Assembly: GCF_000260115.1 (NCBI RefSeq)
Contig: NZ_JH651379.1
Span: 372,001 to 436,000 of the forward strand
Source: Galbibacter orientalis DSM 19592
GTDB taxonomy: Bacteria > Bacteroidota > Bacteroidia > Flavobacteriales > Flavobacteriaceae
Length of the DNA: 64,000 nt
Reading direction: 5' to 3'
Under the pieces are notes generated by a model. That model had not been told where the DNA came from and did no database searches. It saw nothing but the letters and a program-made list of their open reading frames with translations. Made by a program: the position numbers and the translations under genes. This document shows positions 25,395 to 33,422 of this stretch, piece after piece. How positions within the stretch are numbered: the first letter of the stretch is position 1; each line of letters opens with the position of its first letter.

Positions 25395-26330
25395 CTAGTT
25401 ATTGTGCCTAGTTTTTTTCAGAGTTAATATTTCTCCTAATAATAAATATACATTCAGAAATAGATTTTTCGCTTCTTTATAATCTACATCAGAATGAACT
25501 CCACTCGATACTCTTGAATATAGATTAGTTAAATTCTGTTTAAGCTTTTTTCTTCTATTTGTACTTTCACTATTTTGATGAATAAAAACATTTATTCTGT
25601 TCAAGACATTACTTTCCTTTAGAGAAAGTTCATTACCTCCAATATTGAATGTTTCTTCTGTTGCTGGAAATATATGATTAGCAAATGAATCTATTATTCT
25701 TCTGCAAGTAGTTAAAGCCTGACTTATAGATTCTTTGTCTCCTTCGGATAATCTTGCCACGACAGAAGGTATTTGTTCTATTACATCACCGCTGTTTTCG
25801 GCAATCAATAAGTCAATATCTTTTTTATAAGACTCAAAAATTCCTTCTGCCAAATTATCAAACGTTCTTTCATAATAAACATTAGTGACAAATTCGTGTA
25901 CTAGTGATATTATTCGACTTTTAATTCCTCCTAATTTTGCTATTCTTACAGCAGTCTCACTCATTGTAAACTTCATATCTCTGATTATCGGTAGTGCAGT
26001 TGAAGCACTTGTATCAGGTATTCTCAGTTGTATAAGTTTATTGTTCTCAACTTCAATTTTAGCTTCTATTTGAGATAAAGGAAACCAATAACCTTTAGAG
26101 TTTTCTTTATCAGTCCAACGTCCAGTTAATGACATATATTTCCTTCCCAATTCATTGTCAGGATAACCTTGCATTTCGAATTTTAAAAATGCCCTAATAT
26201 TGCTGTCATCTACATATCTAGCTAGCCTTGTGGTTTTGAGAAGAATTGCTTGAGCTTCACTTTTACTCAACTCGATATCATCCATTATTTCGGTTGCGAG
26301 TTTTAAAATATGTTCGGTTTTTGATTCCAT
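25395..26330 (-). CDS. AbiTii-domain-like putative abortive-infection protein
   Basis: A 311-residue soluble protein. Residues 20-60 ('SEAQAILLKTTRLARYVDDSNIRAFLKFEMQGYPD') match the AbiTii motif pattern: helix, LARxLxD, then F/WxxxEMxGY. The rest is a mixed helical region ending in 'RVSSGVHSDVDYKEAKNLFLNVYLLLGEI', similar to C-termini of HEPN/MAE-like apoptosis proteins ('GVHxxVSxxEA'). Phage defence by growth arrest is the likely role, by family and by location in a mobile element. No catalytic residues are identified. Confidence 0.6.
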   Translation of the reverse strand: MESKTEHILKLATEIMDDIELSKSEAQAILLKTTRLARYVDDSNIRAFLKFEMQGYPDNELGRKYMSLTGRWTDKENSKGYWFPLSQIEAKIEVENNKLIQLRIPDTSASTALPIIRDMKFTMSETAVRIAKLGGIKSRIISLVHEFVTNVYYERTFDNLAEGIFESYKKDIDLLIAENSGDVIEQIPSVVARLSEGDKESISQALTTCRRIIDSFANHIFPATEETFNIGGNELSLKESNVLNRINVFIHQNSESTNRRKKLKQNLTNLYSRVSSGVHSDVDYKEAKNLFLNVYLLLGEILTLKKTRHNN

Positions 26331-26434
26331 TTTCGATTTTTCTCAAATTAGGCACAATGATAGCAGTAAAGTTAGTGGCTCTTATTCAGGTTAATAGGTT
26401 TTGGGCCATTAATTTTAATGCATGTTGTAAGTTG

Positions 26435-27223
26435 TTATTTTTTCGCATTGTACTTTAATATTTCGTCTTTCAGTCCAAGGTCATATTCGTAAGTTTCCAA
26501 AGTTATTGGGTTTATGTCCAATCTATGAAAGTTCGGTAAATGTCCTTTGTCACAAAACAGCTTCACAGTTTCCATAATCTCATTTGGGTCAGATTTTACT
26601 CCGAATACTACTTTTTTTATTTCATTAATATTAAGAACAACATCAATATTTTTTCCCTCATTTACTTCGTTGAATTTTTTAGGGTCAAAACCTTCCTTAT
26701 GAATTACTAAACGAATCTCTTGTTCATATTCCCAAACATCAGATTTGTAAGTCGCTAGGTAAAGTGGTAAATCATCACTTTCCATATTTCTAGAATCTCT
26801 TTCATCTCTTAAGGAACTGCAATAAGTGATTTCAATTGGTACTGGGTCTCCTCCTGAATAATTTTCTTGAGTTAGTTCAGGAAATTCAATTTCAAAACAC
26901 GCGCCTTTATGAGAATTACCATAGTGTGACCACATTAATTTAGATGTTTTGTCAATATAAGATTTCGAAAAGCAGGTAATGTAAATTTTACTACTGAGCC
27001 TAATAAATGCTTCATTTGCAAGAGCTTTTACAACATCAGTATTCGATTTATCTTCTCTTACAATTTTAGACCATTCTGTAGGCACTAAATATGGATTAGC
27101 TTCATATGGGTCGTTAAATTGGTCTCCTCTTGTGAATCTTAATTTTTCGTGTTCAATTATTAAATTCAATGTTGCAATTGAACAAAATTTATATGCTGAA
27201 CCTTTAAAAAATGGAATGCTCAT
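26435..27223 (-). CDS. DUF2971 domain protein
   Basis: A 262-residue protein with the DUF2971 signature: N-terminal 'YKFCSIATLNLIIEHEKLRFTRGDQFNDPYEANPYL', central 'KLMWSHYGNSHKGACFEIEFPE' and 'SDVWEYEQEIRLVIHKEG'. DUF2971 proteins are frequent in defence-rich mobile regions and have an unknown enzymatic role. It follows the AbiTii-like gene's 5' side by about 100 bp and has its own upstream noncoding leader, so it is probably an independent cargo gene. Confidence 0.8.
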   Translation of the reverse strand: MSIPFFKGSAYKFCSIATLNLIIEHEKLRFTRGDQFNDPYEANPYLVPTEWSKIVREDKSNTDVVKALANEAFIRLSSKIYITCFSKSYIDKTSKLMWSHYGNSHKGACFEIEFPELTQENYSGGDPVPIEITYCSSLRDERDSRNMESDDLPLYLATYKSDVWEYEQEIRLVIHKEGFDPKKFNEVNEGKNIDVVLNINEIKKVVFGVKSDPNEIMETVKLFCDKGHLPNFHRLDINPITLETYEYDLGLKDEILKYNAKK

Positions 27224-27260
27224 TGGTTGGTTTTAATAATGCCTAACGTCTGTATAAACA

Positions 27261-27718
27261 CATGTGGTCTGTTTATATTCATTATATATATATATTCAAA
27301 TATACATAAATATAATTCTTTCAAATCTAATGGGTTTTATTCAATTGTAGTTATTATAGGTTCTTTAAAATAGTATTGATTGATTTATATTGTACAAGTG
27401 AATTTCCTATTCTGAATCATGGTTTTTACATGGCTGCTAAATTACTTTATTGAATAATTATTGTTAATAACTCTGATTTTTAGCATTTTGAAGTAATTTA
27501 ATATCTCAGCAATTGATATTCTTTGATATTTAATATTAAAGGCTAAATTTAATTTGTGTTTATTTACTCCTAAACAAATACAATATGCTGATTTAAAGTA
27601 ACTTGTGAATAAAAAACTTCTACTCCACAAAGTTTACTTTATCTTTCTTTCTACTTTTATTCCAAGAATTCTACTAAAGAAAACAAAGCGCTTTGTTCAT
27701 TATTAATCTTTAAAAATA
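27261..27718 (+). other. Conserved noncoding leader upstream of the HTH gene
   Basis: About 460 bp without a convincing gene (a 62-codon minus frame at 27442-27630 is judged spurious). Long blocks recur at 49673-50003: ACATGTGGT at the start, GTGAATTTCCTAT...CTGAATCATGG, AAAGTTTACTT and AAAGCGCTTTGTT near the end. The AAAGCGCTTT palindrome lies about 20 bp before the HTH start. The conservation suggests a regulatory leader, untranslated RNA or replication/excision site belonging to this element type. Confidence 0.6.
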
Positions 27719-27724
27719 GGTACA

Positions 27725-28006
27725 ATGGACAACATTAAATTAGAAGAAAGACTCGATAGAATTGAAAACCTCTTGCTAGGTTCTAAAAAGGTACTCACCT
27801 TGGAAGAGGCTTGTGATTATACAGGCATATCAAGAAGTTATCTTTATAAGCTAACGGCTGCTGGTAATATCCCTCATAGTAAGCCGAATGGGAAAATGAT
27901 ATTCTTCGATATCGATCGCCTTAATGGGTGGCTTTTAAGAAATGATCGCAAATCTGCATGTGAGATCAAAAATGAGGCATTGGACTATGTCCTGAAGAAA
28001 CGATAG
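27725..28006 (+). CDS. Helix-turn-helix (excisionase-like) protein
   Basis: A 93-residue protein with a winged-helix domain at 38-85 ('LTLEEACDYTGISRSYLYKLTAAGNIPHSKPNGKMIFFDIDRL'). In Bacteroidota mobilizable elements this gene heads the replication/mobilization block and may act as excision factor or repressor. It is followed by a short primase/helicase-like remnant and the 28236 gene. The conserved leader lies immediately upstream. Confidence 0.8.
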   Translation: MDNIKLEERLDRIENLLLGSKKVLTLEEACDYTGISRSYLYKLTAAGNIPHSKPNGKMIFFDIDRLNGWLLRNDRKSACEIKNEALDYVLKKR

Positions 28007-28080
28007 TTTTTAGCTCTAATCGCTATTTACATTTACCTCATTAGCCTGTATTTCACATACAGGTTGTAAATCATAGTTAT

Positions 28081-28200
28081 ATGAAAACAATACCATACAT
28101 AAGGGTTGGTACTACATTTTATAAATTGGTGAAAGCACCCACAATAGCAGGACATTTTGATGAATTACTTGTCCCCTGGAATGAGCATTCCATTTTTTAA
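28081..28200 (+). pseudogene. N-terminal remnant of an element replication protein
   Basis: A 39-codon frame starts ATG at 28081 (MKTIPYIRVGTTFYKLVK) and stops TAA at 28200. The 'PYIRVGTTxYK...ELLVPWN' pattern resembles the beginning of larger primase/helicase-type proteins that usually follow the HTH gene in Bacteroidota mobilizable elements. The stop after 'EHSIF' leaves only the start, so it is read as a truncated gene. A genuine small protein is possible. Confidence 0.45.
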
Positions 28201-28235
28201 AGAACCGTAAACTTCAAAATAGTCAAACAACTCGG

Positions 28236-28610
28236 ATGTGGTTTACACCAAAGGATATTTACACCCCTGCGCTTCATAGGTTGATTAAGCATAACAGAAA
28301 CAGAGTAGAAAAAGAATTGGCGAGTATTCTTTTAAGCGCCATGGATAAGTATGAACTCGATTCCATTGCTATATGTCCTATTGATGCCTTGCACATGTTA
28401 AACAAGACAAGAGTAAGAACAGATCTTACACAATTAAGGAGGTTGCTTAAAAGAGAGTGGAAACTGGAGAACCAGAAAAATTCCAATAGCTATCAAAGAA
28501 TTACCATTTGGAGCAATGGCGATATCAATATGGAAGATGCAAAAGGAAGGTACTTCACGGTGGAAAAAGAATTTTTAATTAAAAATTTTGATGATTTGAT
28601 GACAGAATAA
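28236..28610 (+). CDS. Hypothetical element protein
   Basis: A 124-residue, basic, soluble protein: helical N-terminus ('ALHRLIKHNRNRVEKELASILLSAMDKYELDSIAIC'), a middle 'RTDLTQLRRLLKREWKLENQKNSNSYQRITIWSNG' and acidic C-terminus. The 'yqRitIw..gdi' part suggests a small strand-rich tip. No family is recognised. Position between the HTH gene and the primase suggests a role in element replication. Confidence 0.6.
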   Translation: MWFTPKDIYTPALHRLIKHNRNRVEKELASILLSAMDKYELDSIAICPIDALHMLNKTRVRTDLTQLRRLLKREWKLENQKNSNSYQRITIWSNGDINMEDAKGRYFTVEKEFLIKNFDDLMTE

Positions 28611-28640
28611 GCGAATGTCAGGTTTCATAAGGGCTACGGC

Positions 28641-28795
28641 TGTCATCAAATTGTCATCATTCTTTCATCAAAATAAAAAGTGATGACAGGAATTTAGGTA
28701 TTACAATTAAAAATGATGAAATGATGAAAAATTGATGAAGCTGTGAGGTCAATCTATTAAAGGGATGAACGTGTTTTTTCATCAAATCATCAAAA
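28641..28795. repeat. Cluster of TGATGA/TCATCA hexamers
   Basis: Nine TCATCA or TGATGA hexamers occur within about 155 bp immediately before the primase gene, in blocks of three TCATCA, four TGATGA and two TCATCA. Such clustering upstream of a primase recalls iterons of replication origins. Direction changes and uneven spacing make this tentative. Confidence 0.4.
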
Positions 28796-28815
28796 AAACT
28801 TACAAAATAAAGCAT

Positions 28816-29670
28816 ATGAAAAAAGAACTATTGAATTGTGAAACAGCCCGCAATATTTGCATTGTTCAAACATTGGCAAAACTAGGACATTTTCCCACTC
28901 GGAAGTCGGAGAAAGAAGCTTGGTTTTTAAGTCCTTTTCGGTCTGAATCAAAAGCCTCTTTTAAAGTGTCTTTACGTTTAAACCGATGGTATGATCATGG
29001 AGCTGGTATTGGAGGCAATGTTATTGACCTTATCTGTCTGATAAAACAATGTTCGGTTAAAGAAGCTTTGGAGTTATTGGATCATGAAGCTTTTAATTTT
29101 TCTTTTCATCAGCCGCCTCGTCTAGAAAAAGAGTCTGGAATTGAAGTTGTTCAAGTGAAGCCCATCCACCACCCTGCCCTACTCGATTATCTTAAATCAC
29201 GAAGAATTAAACCGTCAGCAGCACGGTGTTATTGTAAAGAAGTTCATTATAAGCTGGAGGATAAAAAGCACTTTGCCATTGGACTCAAAAATGTTTCTGG
29301 GGGTTATGAGCTTCGAAACAAATTATATAAAAGCAGCGTTTCTCCCAAAGATATTACCCTTATCAAAAATCAACAGTCCAAACTCCTCATATGTGAAGGT
29401 ATGTTTGATTTGCTTTCCCTGGCTTGTTATGACCCTACCCTTTCTAAAAAAGCAGACCTCCTTGTTTTAAACTCGGTGGCATTTGTTAAAAGAGCTGCTG
29501 ATTACTTGAAAGATTACAAGCAAGTAGCCCTCTATTTGGATCGGGATAAGGCAGGTAAAAAAGCTACCGAATTTTTATTGGGTGCGCATTCAAGAGCTGT
29601 CAATAAATCTGAATTATATAAAGGCTATGAAGATGTAAACCAGTGGTGGATAACTAAAGCGGATGGGTAA
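28816..29670 (+). CDS. Toprim/CHC2-type DNA primase of the element
   Basis: The start at 28816 (MKKELLNCETARNICIVQ) is preferred over the upstream ATG at 28765, which lies in the hexamer-repeat region. The N-terminal zinc-binding-like domain lacks a full CHC2 set but keeps 'WFLSPFRSESKASFKVSLRLNRWYDHGAGIGGNVIDL'. The Toprim domain shows 'LLICEGMFDLLSLA' (Glu), 'VLNSV' and 'VALYLDRDKAGKKA' (DxD). At 284 residues it is a normal compact mobile-element primase that would prime the transferred strand. Confidence 0.85.
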   Translation: MKKELLNCETARNICIVQTLAKLGHFPTRKSEKEAWFLSPFRSESKASFKVSLRLNRWYDHGAGIGGNVIDLICLIKQCSVKEALELLDHEAFNFSFHQPPRLEKESGIEVVQVKPIHHPALLDYLKSRRIKPSAARCYCKEVHYKLEDKKHFAIGLKNVSGGYELRNKLYKSSVSPKDITLIKNQQSKLLICEGMFDLLSLACYDPTLSKKADLLVLNSVAFVKRAADYLKDYKQVALYLDRDKAGKKATEFLLGAHSRAVNKSELYKGYEDVNQWWITKADG

Positions 29671-29684
29671 TTGCGAAGCAATTT

Positions 29685-29719
29685 CAAGATGTGTTTTTGT
29701 TGCCACAAAAACCATCTTG
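29685..29719. other. Candidate origin of transfer (inverted repeat)
   Basis: The gap before mobC holds an inverted repeat: CAAGATG-T-GTTTTTGT, spacer TGCC, ACAAAAAC-CATCTTG, 15 paired bases with one bulge. It is followed by a GC-rich 'CTCCCGAAGGTCGCAAAGGG' stretch. A long imperfect palindrome next to MobC and relaxase genes is where an oriT is expected. A terminator for the primase gene is the main alternative, but no T run follows. Confidence 0.5.
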
Positions 29720-29790
29720 CTTTACTCCCGAAGGTCGCAAAGGGTGCAGCATTAAAAAGTGAAATACTCCCTCATATAAATAATTAAATC

Positions 29791-30108
29791 ATGGCAAAAG
29801 CCAAAGTAAAAATAAAAGCAACCTATATCAAATTTCGGTGTACCCGATTTGAAAAGAGATTGTTACAGGTCAAAGCAAAAAGAGCGAACCTCAGTTTGAG
29901 TTCTTATTGTCGGATGACGGCTTTGGATGACAAGATCATTGAGCGATTTACCGAAGAACAAATAGAGGTTTATAAAACCCTTATTCAGTACCATCATCAT
30001 TTTAAACGCATTGGGAACATGTTTAAAAAAAGGAATCCCAAGCTAACCGATGAAGTTTACCAACTCGCTGAAGAAATCAAAAACCATTTGCAAAATTTTA
30101 AAAAATGA
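29791..30108 (+). CDS. mobC: MobC-family relaxosome protein
   Basis: A 105-residue basic protein with a ribbon-helix-helix-like start ('YIKFRCTRFEKRLLQVKAKRANLSLSSYCRMTALDDKI') and a helical tail ('KTLIQYHHHFKRIGNMFKKRN'), matching Bacteroidota MobC/MobA accessory proteins that bind oriT and help the relaxase. It overlaps the relaxase gene by 4 bp (ATGA), a tight operon. Confidence 0.85.
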   Translation: MAKAKVKIKATYIKFRCTRFEKRLLQVKAKRANLSLSSYCRMTALDDKIIERFTEEQIEVYKTLIQYHHHFKRIGNMFKKRNPKLTDEVYQLAEEIKNHLQNFKK

Positions 30109-30977
30109 TAGGAAAAGGAATGGCTATAGCACATACAGGGGCTTCCATGCGTTACGGAATGAATCAGGAAAAAATGTCAGAAGTGGTCTATAAAGCACAC
30201 TTAGCTGGAGAGACTCCTTCAGCGGTAACTCAGGAATTTAAGATTATACAAGATACCAATTCCCGTTGCCAGAAAAACACCTTGAGTTTTGTGCTCAGTC
30301 CAACTGTGGAAGATGGAAAGAAATTGAGTGTAAAAAAGCTAGAAGAGCTCACCGATAGGTTTGTAAAACAAATGAAACTACAACAGCATCAAGCAATGGC
30401 TTTTGTACACCGAGATAAAAAACACCTTCATGTTCACCTGTATGTAAATCGTATTGGGTTTGATGGAAAGGCTTATAATGACAGTTATATAGGAAAGCAC
30501 AGTCAATTGGCAGCAGAGAAAGTGGCTAAAGAAATGCATTTAACCACCACTAGAGAGGTGCAACAAGTAAAACAACAATCGCTATTACACATTCGGGCAC
30601 TTATCAAACAACAACACTTAAAAACTTTACAAACCAGACCCAAAACCGTAGATCAGTATATAAAACGCATGCAGAAACAAGGAGTTAAAGTGATTCCTGT
30701 GATTAATAAATCCAAGCAACTGCAGGGATTTCGATTTACCTATAAATCGCATAACCTAAAAGGAAGTGCTGTCCATAGAGAAATGTCAGGAGGTAAAATA
30801 CTACAAGCGATTTCTTATAACAATGCAAAAGGATTAAAACTATCAAAAGAGAACACCCTTAAAATAGTAAATCAAACAGTAACCCTTAATGCTAATCTTG
30901 CAGCATCCATCGCTAAAAAAGTGGCAAAACATGTTATTAAAAAAGCTATTGACACGGGGATTGGGATTGGTTATTAA
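30105..30977 (+). CDS. mobB: Relaxase (MobB/MobP type)
   Basis: A 290-residue relaxase domain protein. 'MIGKGMAIAHTGASMRYGM' is the usual start; the histidine metal motif is 'FVHRDKKHLHVHLYVNRIG'. The enzyme nicks oriT and carries the DNA strand into the recipient. Bacteroidota relaxases vary in length, and this one has only a short C-terminal extension without a helicase domain. Neighbours MobC and the coiled-coil membrane protein complete the mobilization block. Confidence 0.88.
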   Translation: MIGKGMAIAHTGASMRYGMNQEKMSEVVYKAHLAGETPSAVTQEFKIIQDTNSRCQKNTLSFVLSPTVEDGKKLSVKKLEELTDRFVKQMKLQQHQAMAFVHRDKKHLHVHLYVNRIGFDGKAYNDSYIGKHSQLAAEKVAKEMHLTTTREVQQVKQQSLLHIRALIKQQHLKTLQTRPKTVDQYIKRMQKQGVKVIPVINKSKQLQGFRFTYKSHNLKGSAVHREMSGGKILQAISYNNAKGLKLSKENTLKIVNQTVTLNANLAASIAKKVAKHVIKKAIDTGIGIGY

Positions 30978-30988
30978 AATAGAAAACA

Positions 30989-31435
30989 ATGGCAAAATTA
31001 GAAGAAATAGCAGCTTTGCTGACGGAGGAAATTGAAGAATTTAATGTATCGGTAGCTAAATTAGAGGGGCTGTCAAAAAAACTTCGTGAAGTAAAAGTGA
31101 AAGCTGATACTTCACAAATTGAAGATCTGTTGGAAACACATCTAAAAAGGCAAGCGCAATTTGAAAAGGTGCAGGCTACAAATACAAGAGACTTAATTCA
31201 TAGTATGGATAAGTCCAAGCTATTTCCGAAATGGATAGTAGTATGTAGTATTATATACATCGTGCTTTTATTAGTATTGGGTTTTAGTACGCTAAGTTAC
31301 CGACATACGAATCAGCAATTAAAAGATAAAAACGAACGTATAAAAAGACATTATCAAAGTTTTATAAAGGCATCTCCTGAAGTTGAAGCACACTACTTGA
31401 ATTGGATGAACCCTCCTGAAAACCAAGCGAAATAG
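30989..31435 (+). CDS. Coiled-coil membrane protein of the mobilization operon
   Basis: A 148-residue protein: coiled coil (residues 1-65, 'EEIEEFNVSVAKLEGLSKKLREVKVK'), one membrane helix near 85-107 ('WIVVCSIIYIVLLLVLGF') and a basic tail. Proteins of this layout regularly follow relaxase genes in Bacteroidota mobilizable elements; they may dock the relaxosome at the membrane. It lies 11 bp after the relaxase gene. Confidence 0.65.
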   Translation: MAKLEEIAALLTEEIEEFNVSVAKLEGLSKKLREVKVKADTSQIEDLLETHLKRQAQFEKVQATNTRDLIHSMDKSKLFPKWIVVCSIIYIVLLLVLGFSTLSYRHTNQQLKDKNERIKRHYQSFIKASPEVEAHYLNWMNPPENQAK

Positions 31436-31609
31436 TATTAGTTCTGGTAAGATTTGGGGGTATGATAGGTTTATTAATGATGCTATGTAATCTGTAGTTT
31501 TGAAATGAAAATAGGTGTACTCTTTTAAGGTAGCTATATGCAAATACATATAGTTTTATTGCAATCGCCGTTATTATATGCCTATGCATATAATATCAAA
31601 AAAATGCGA

Positions 31610-32608
31610 TTATTTGATATGTGTCCTAGAAATGAGGTTGACGATAACTTTAATCATCATATCCTTTTCATTTGGGTTACTTTCCGCTATTAATAACGTT
31701 AATGCCACCAATGCATTATCGGGAATGATTTTGCTACCATATTTCGTAAATAATATATTGTTCCTATCCAAAAACCATACAAATAGATAGGCAGCAATTC
31801 TTTTATTGCCATCGGAAAAAGAATGGTTTTTCACTACAAAATAGAGTAAGTGTGCAGCTTTTTCTTCAGTAGTTGGGTACAAATCTTCTCCACCAAACGT
31901 CTGATAAATATTTTCCAGAGAACCTTTAAAGGAGTCGTCTTTTTCCCTTCCAAAAAGTCCTTCGAACTTAGTTTGTCTTCCTAATTCATCAATTGCTTTT
32001 CGGGCTTCCTCATAAGTAATCTTATACACCTCATAACTTCCCTGTTCTGGCAAACTCAAGCGTTGATGGTCGTAATCATCCAACAAATCTAGCGCCCTAG
32101 AATACTGTGCTATGATTTTTATAAGACCCGCTGATTCATCAGTATTAAGCGGATATTCAGAAATTACTTTTTCCTGTAACTGCACCACATTTTTAAGTTC
32201 TTGTAACTGTTGGGTTCGCTCCTGAAGTAGTTTTTCATTAATGGCAAACCCTTGTAATAAATACTCTTTTAATATTTTTGTAGCCCATTGTCTAAATAAA
32301 ATTCCTCTTTTGGAATTGACTCTATAGCCTACGGATATAATCATATCAAGATTATAATGAAGCCTGCTTCTAGTTACTTCGCGATTCCCCTCTTTTTGAA
32401 CTGTTCGGAATTTCCGAACAGTTGCCGCTTCCTCTAGTTCACTGGAGCTTAAAATATGTTTAATATGCTCACTAATATTTGCTTTACTAGAGTCAAATAG
32501 TGTTATCATTTGTGTCTGAGTTAACCATACTGTTTCCGCTTTTAACGTAACATCTATCTGTGTTTGACCATTTTCAGTCTCGTATATAAGTATTTGTTCT
32601 TTTGCCAT
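31610..32608 (-). CDS. RhuM-Fic fusion protein
   Basis: A 332-residue protein. Residues 1-135 match the RhuM virulence-protein domain ('ETVWLTQTQMITLFDSSKANISEHIKHIL...TVRKFRTVQKEGNREVTRSRLHYNLDMIISVGYRVNSKRGILFRQWAT'). A coiled linker leads to a Fic/Doc domain (about 190-325) with the AMP-transferase motif HSFSDGNKR. No inhibitory (S/T)xxxE(G/N) helix was recognised. Its start codon lies inside the duplicated guide-RNA region (32593-32817), so its promoter is just after the predicted guide. It probably acts as a toxin or regulator. Confidence 0.85.
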   Translation of the reverse strand: MAKEQILIYETENGQTQIDVTLKAETVWLTQTQMITLFDSSKANISEHIKHILSSSELEEAATVRKFRTVQKEGNREVTRSRLHYNLDMIISVGYRVNSKRGILFRQWATKILKEYLLQGFAINEKLLQERTQQLQELKNVVQLQEKVISEYPLNTDESAGLIKIIAQYSRALDLLDDYDHQRLSLPEQGSYEVYKITYEEARKAIDELGRQTKFEGLFGREKDDSFKGSLENIYQTFGGEDLYPTTEEKAAHLLYFVVKNHSFSDGNKRIAAYLFVWFLDRNNILFTKYGSKIIPDNALVALTLLIAESNPNEKDMMIKVIVNLISRTHIK

Positions 32609-32817
32609 CGTAAATACAATATTATAAAATATAAATAAGATGTGGACTTATTTCATATCCCAGTAATTAAAGGTTATCAAAATAAAGAAAGCCCACGCCA
32701 TTGCATATGCTATAAACATTTAGTGAGCGCTTTAGATAAACCTCACCCCTACGGGTGTACAAGCACCCTCTAAATTAAATAATTAAGCTGTAATAAGCTC
32801 AATACCTGCCTTATCGC
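32593..32817. repeat. Direct repeat copy 1 (guide-RNA region duplication)
   Basis: About 215 bp are nearly identical to 34951-35184 (roughly six substitutions and one indel). The block includes the last 11 codons of a dcas12f gene (32783-32816), the structured noncoding part, the predicted guide and the first codons of a RhuM-family gene. This proves that a sigma-dCas12f-like gene once ended here too. The homology stops exactly where the 32819-33100 gene ends. Confidence 0.9.
32680..32785 (-). ncRNA. Predicted guide RNA, copy 1
   Basis: On the minus strand this follows the dcas12f-tail remnant and repeats the three hairpins of the second copy, one with a C-to-U change that keeps G·U pairing in the ATGYT/AGCAT stem. 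The scaffold ends ...TGCAAT and the predicted guide begins GGCGTGGGCTTTCTTTATTT (32699 down to 32680), identical to copy 2. Whether it is transcribed is unknown, since its dcas12f gene is gone. Confidence 0.5.
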
Positions 32818-32818
32818 T

Positions 32819-33100
32819 TCACCTAATCGTAACTCGCTCTATTGTATTATCATCAATATCCATTGAAAGTATATTTAAGTTTCCACTTCCCTCATTATGT
32901 ACAAAATCTCCTCCACCTCCATCAGCAGTAAACTCAAAATCAAATTGAACTTCATGATGCGTTTTACTTAAAGAGATAACGTAATCGGATCCATCATAAT
33001 ATGTTTCAGTAAAAGATTGGCTAAACACTTTTGTCAATCCAATAAATAAAAATAACAGAAAAAGTAAATACTTGATTTTGGGACAGTAATATTGATCCAT
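32819..33100 (-). CDS. Exported protein, probably truncated
   Basis: A 93-residue protein with a signal peptide ('KYLLFLLFLFIGLTKVFSQS') and a beta-rich mature part ('YVISLSKTHHEVQFDFEFTADGGGGDFVHNEGSGN'). The TGA stop at 32819-32821 lies next to the edge of the duplicated block, so the natural C-terminus was probably lost in the rearrangement. Family not recognised. Confidence 0.5.
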   Translation of the reverse strand: MDQYYCPKIKYLLFLLFLFIGLTKVFSQSFTETYYDGSDYVISLSKTHHEVQFDFEFTADGGGGDFVHNEGSGNLNILSMDIDDNTIERVTIR

Positions 33101-33388
33101 AATAGTTGATACGTTAGTTGGTTTTCTAGGTTAGGAGATATTTAGTAGTTCAAACTTAAAATGGATTTTTTTTTGATTTATTAAACTTCAACATTTGATG
33201 CTTCATTTATAGATAAATAGACACATTTATTCGTTCTATAACTAAAAAAAGAGGATTTAATCAGTGCTGATTACTGCTTTTTAAATTCATTCCAATCATG
33301 CATCTTTATACAATATCTAATTTTCATTTATTAAGAAAAAGAAGGACATGATTTATCCTTTACATATTTTATAATTGAATTTTTAGTT

Positions 33389-33396
33389 TAAATTTG
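33389..33396 (+). promoter_or_regulatory. -7 promoter element of the porin-like gene
   Basis: TAAATTTG matches TAnnTTTG and lies 26 bp before the ATG at 33423. The remaining part of 33101-33388 is AT-rich with no gene. Confidence 0.5.
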
Positions 33397-33422
33397 CCTC
33401 TCTAAACCTTAATAAATTTACT

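Noticed and set aside
27442-27630. 62-codon minus-strand frame
   Set aside because: It lies inside the conserved noncoding leader, has a Cys/Tyr/Lys-rich composition without any domain, and the matching part is deleted in the copy at 49673-50003.
31610-32608. RhuM-Fic gene as part of the mobilization operon
   Set aside because: It is on the opposite strand and its promoter lies in the duplicated guide-RNA block.
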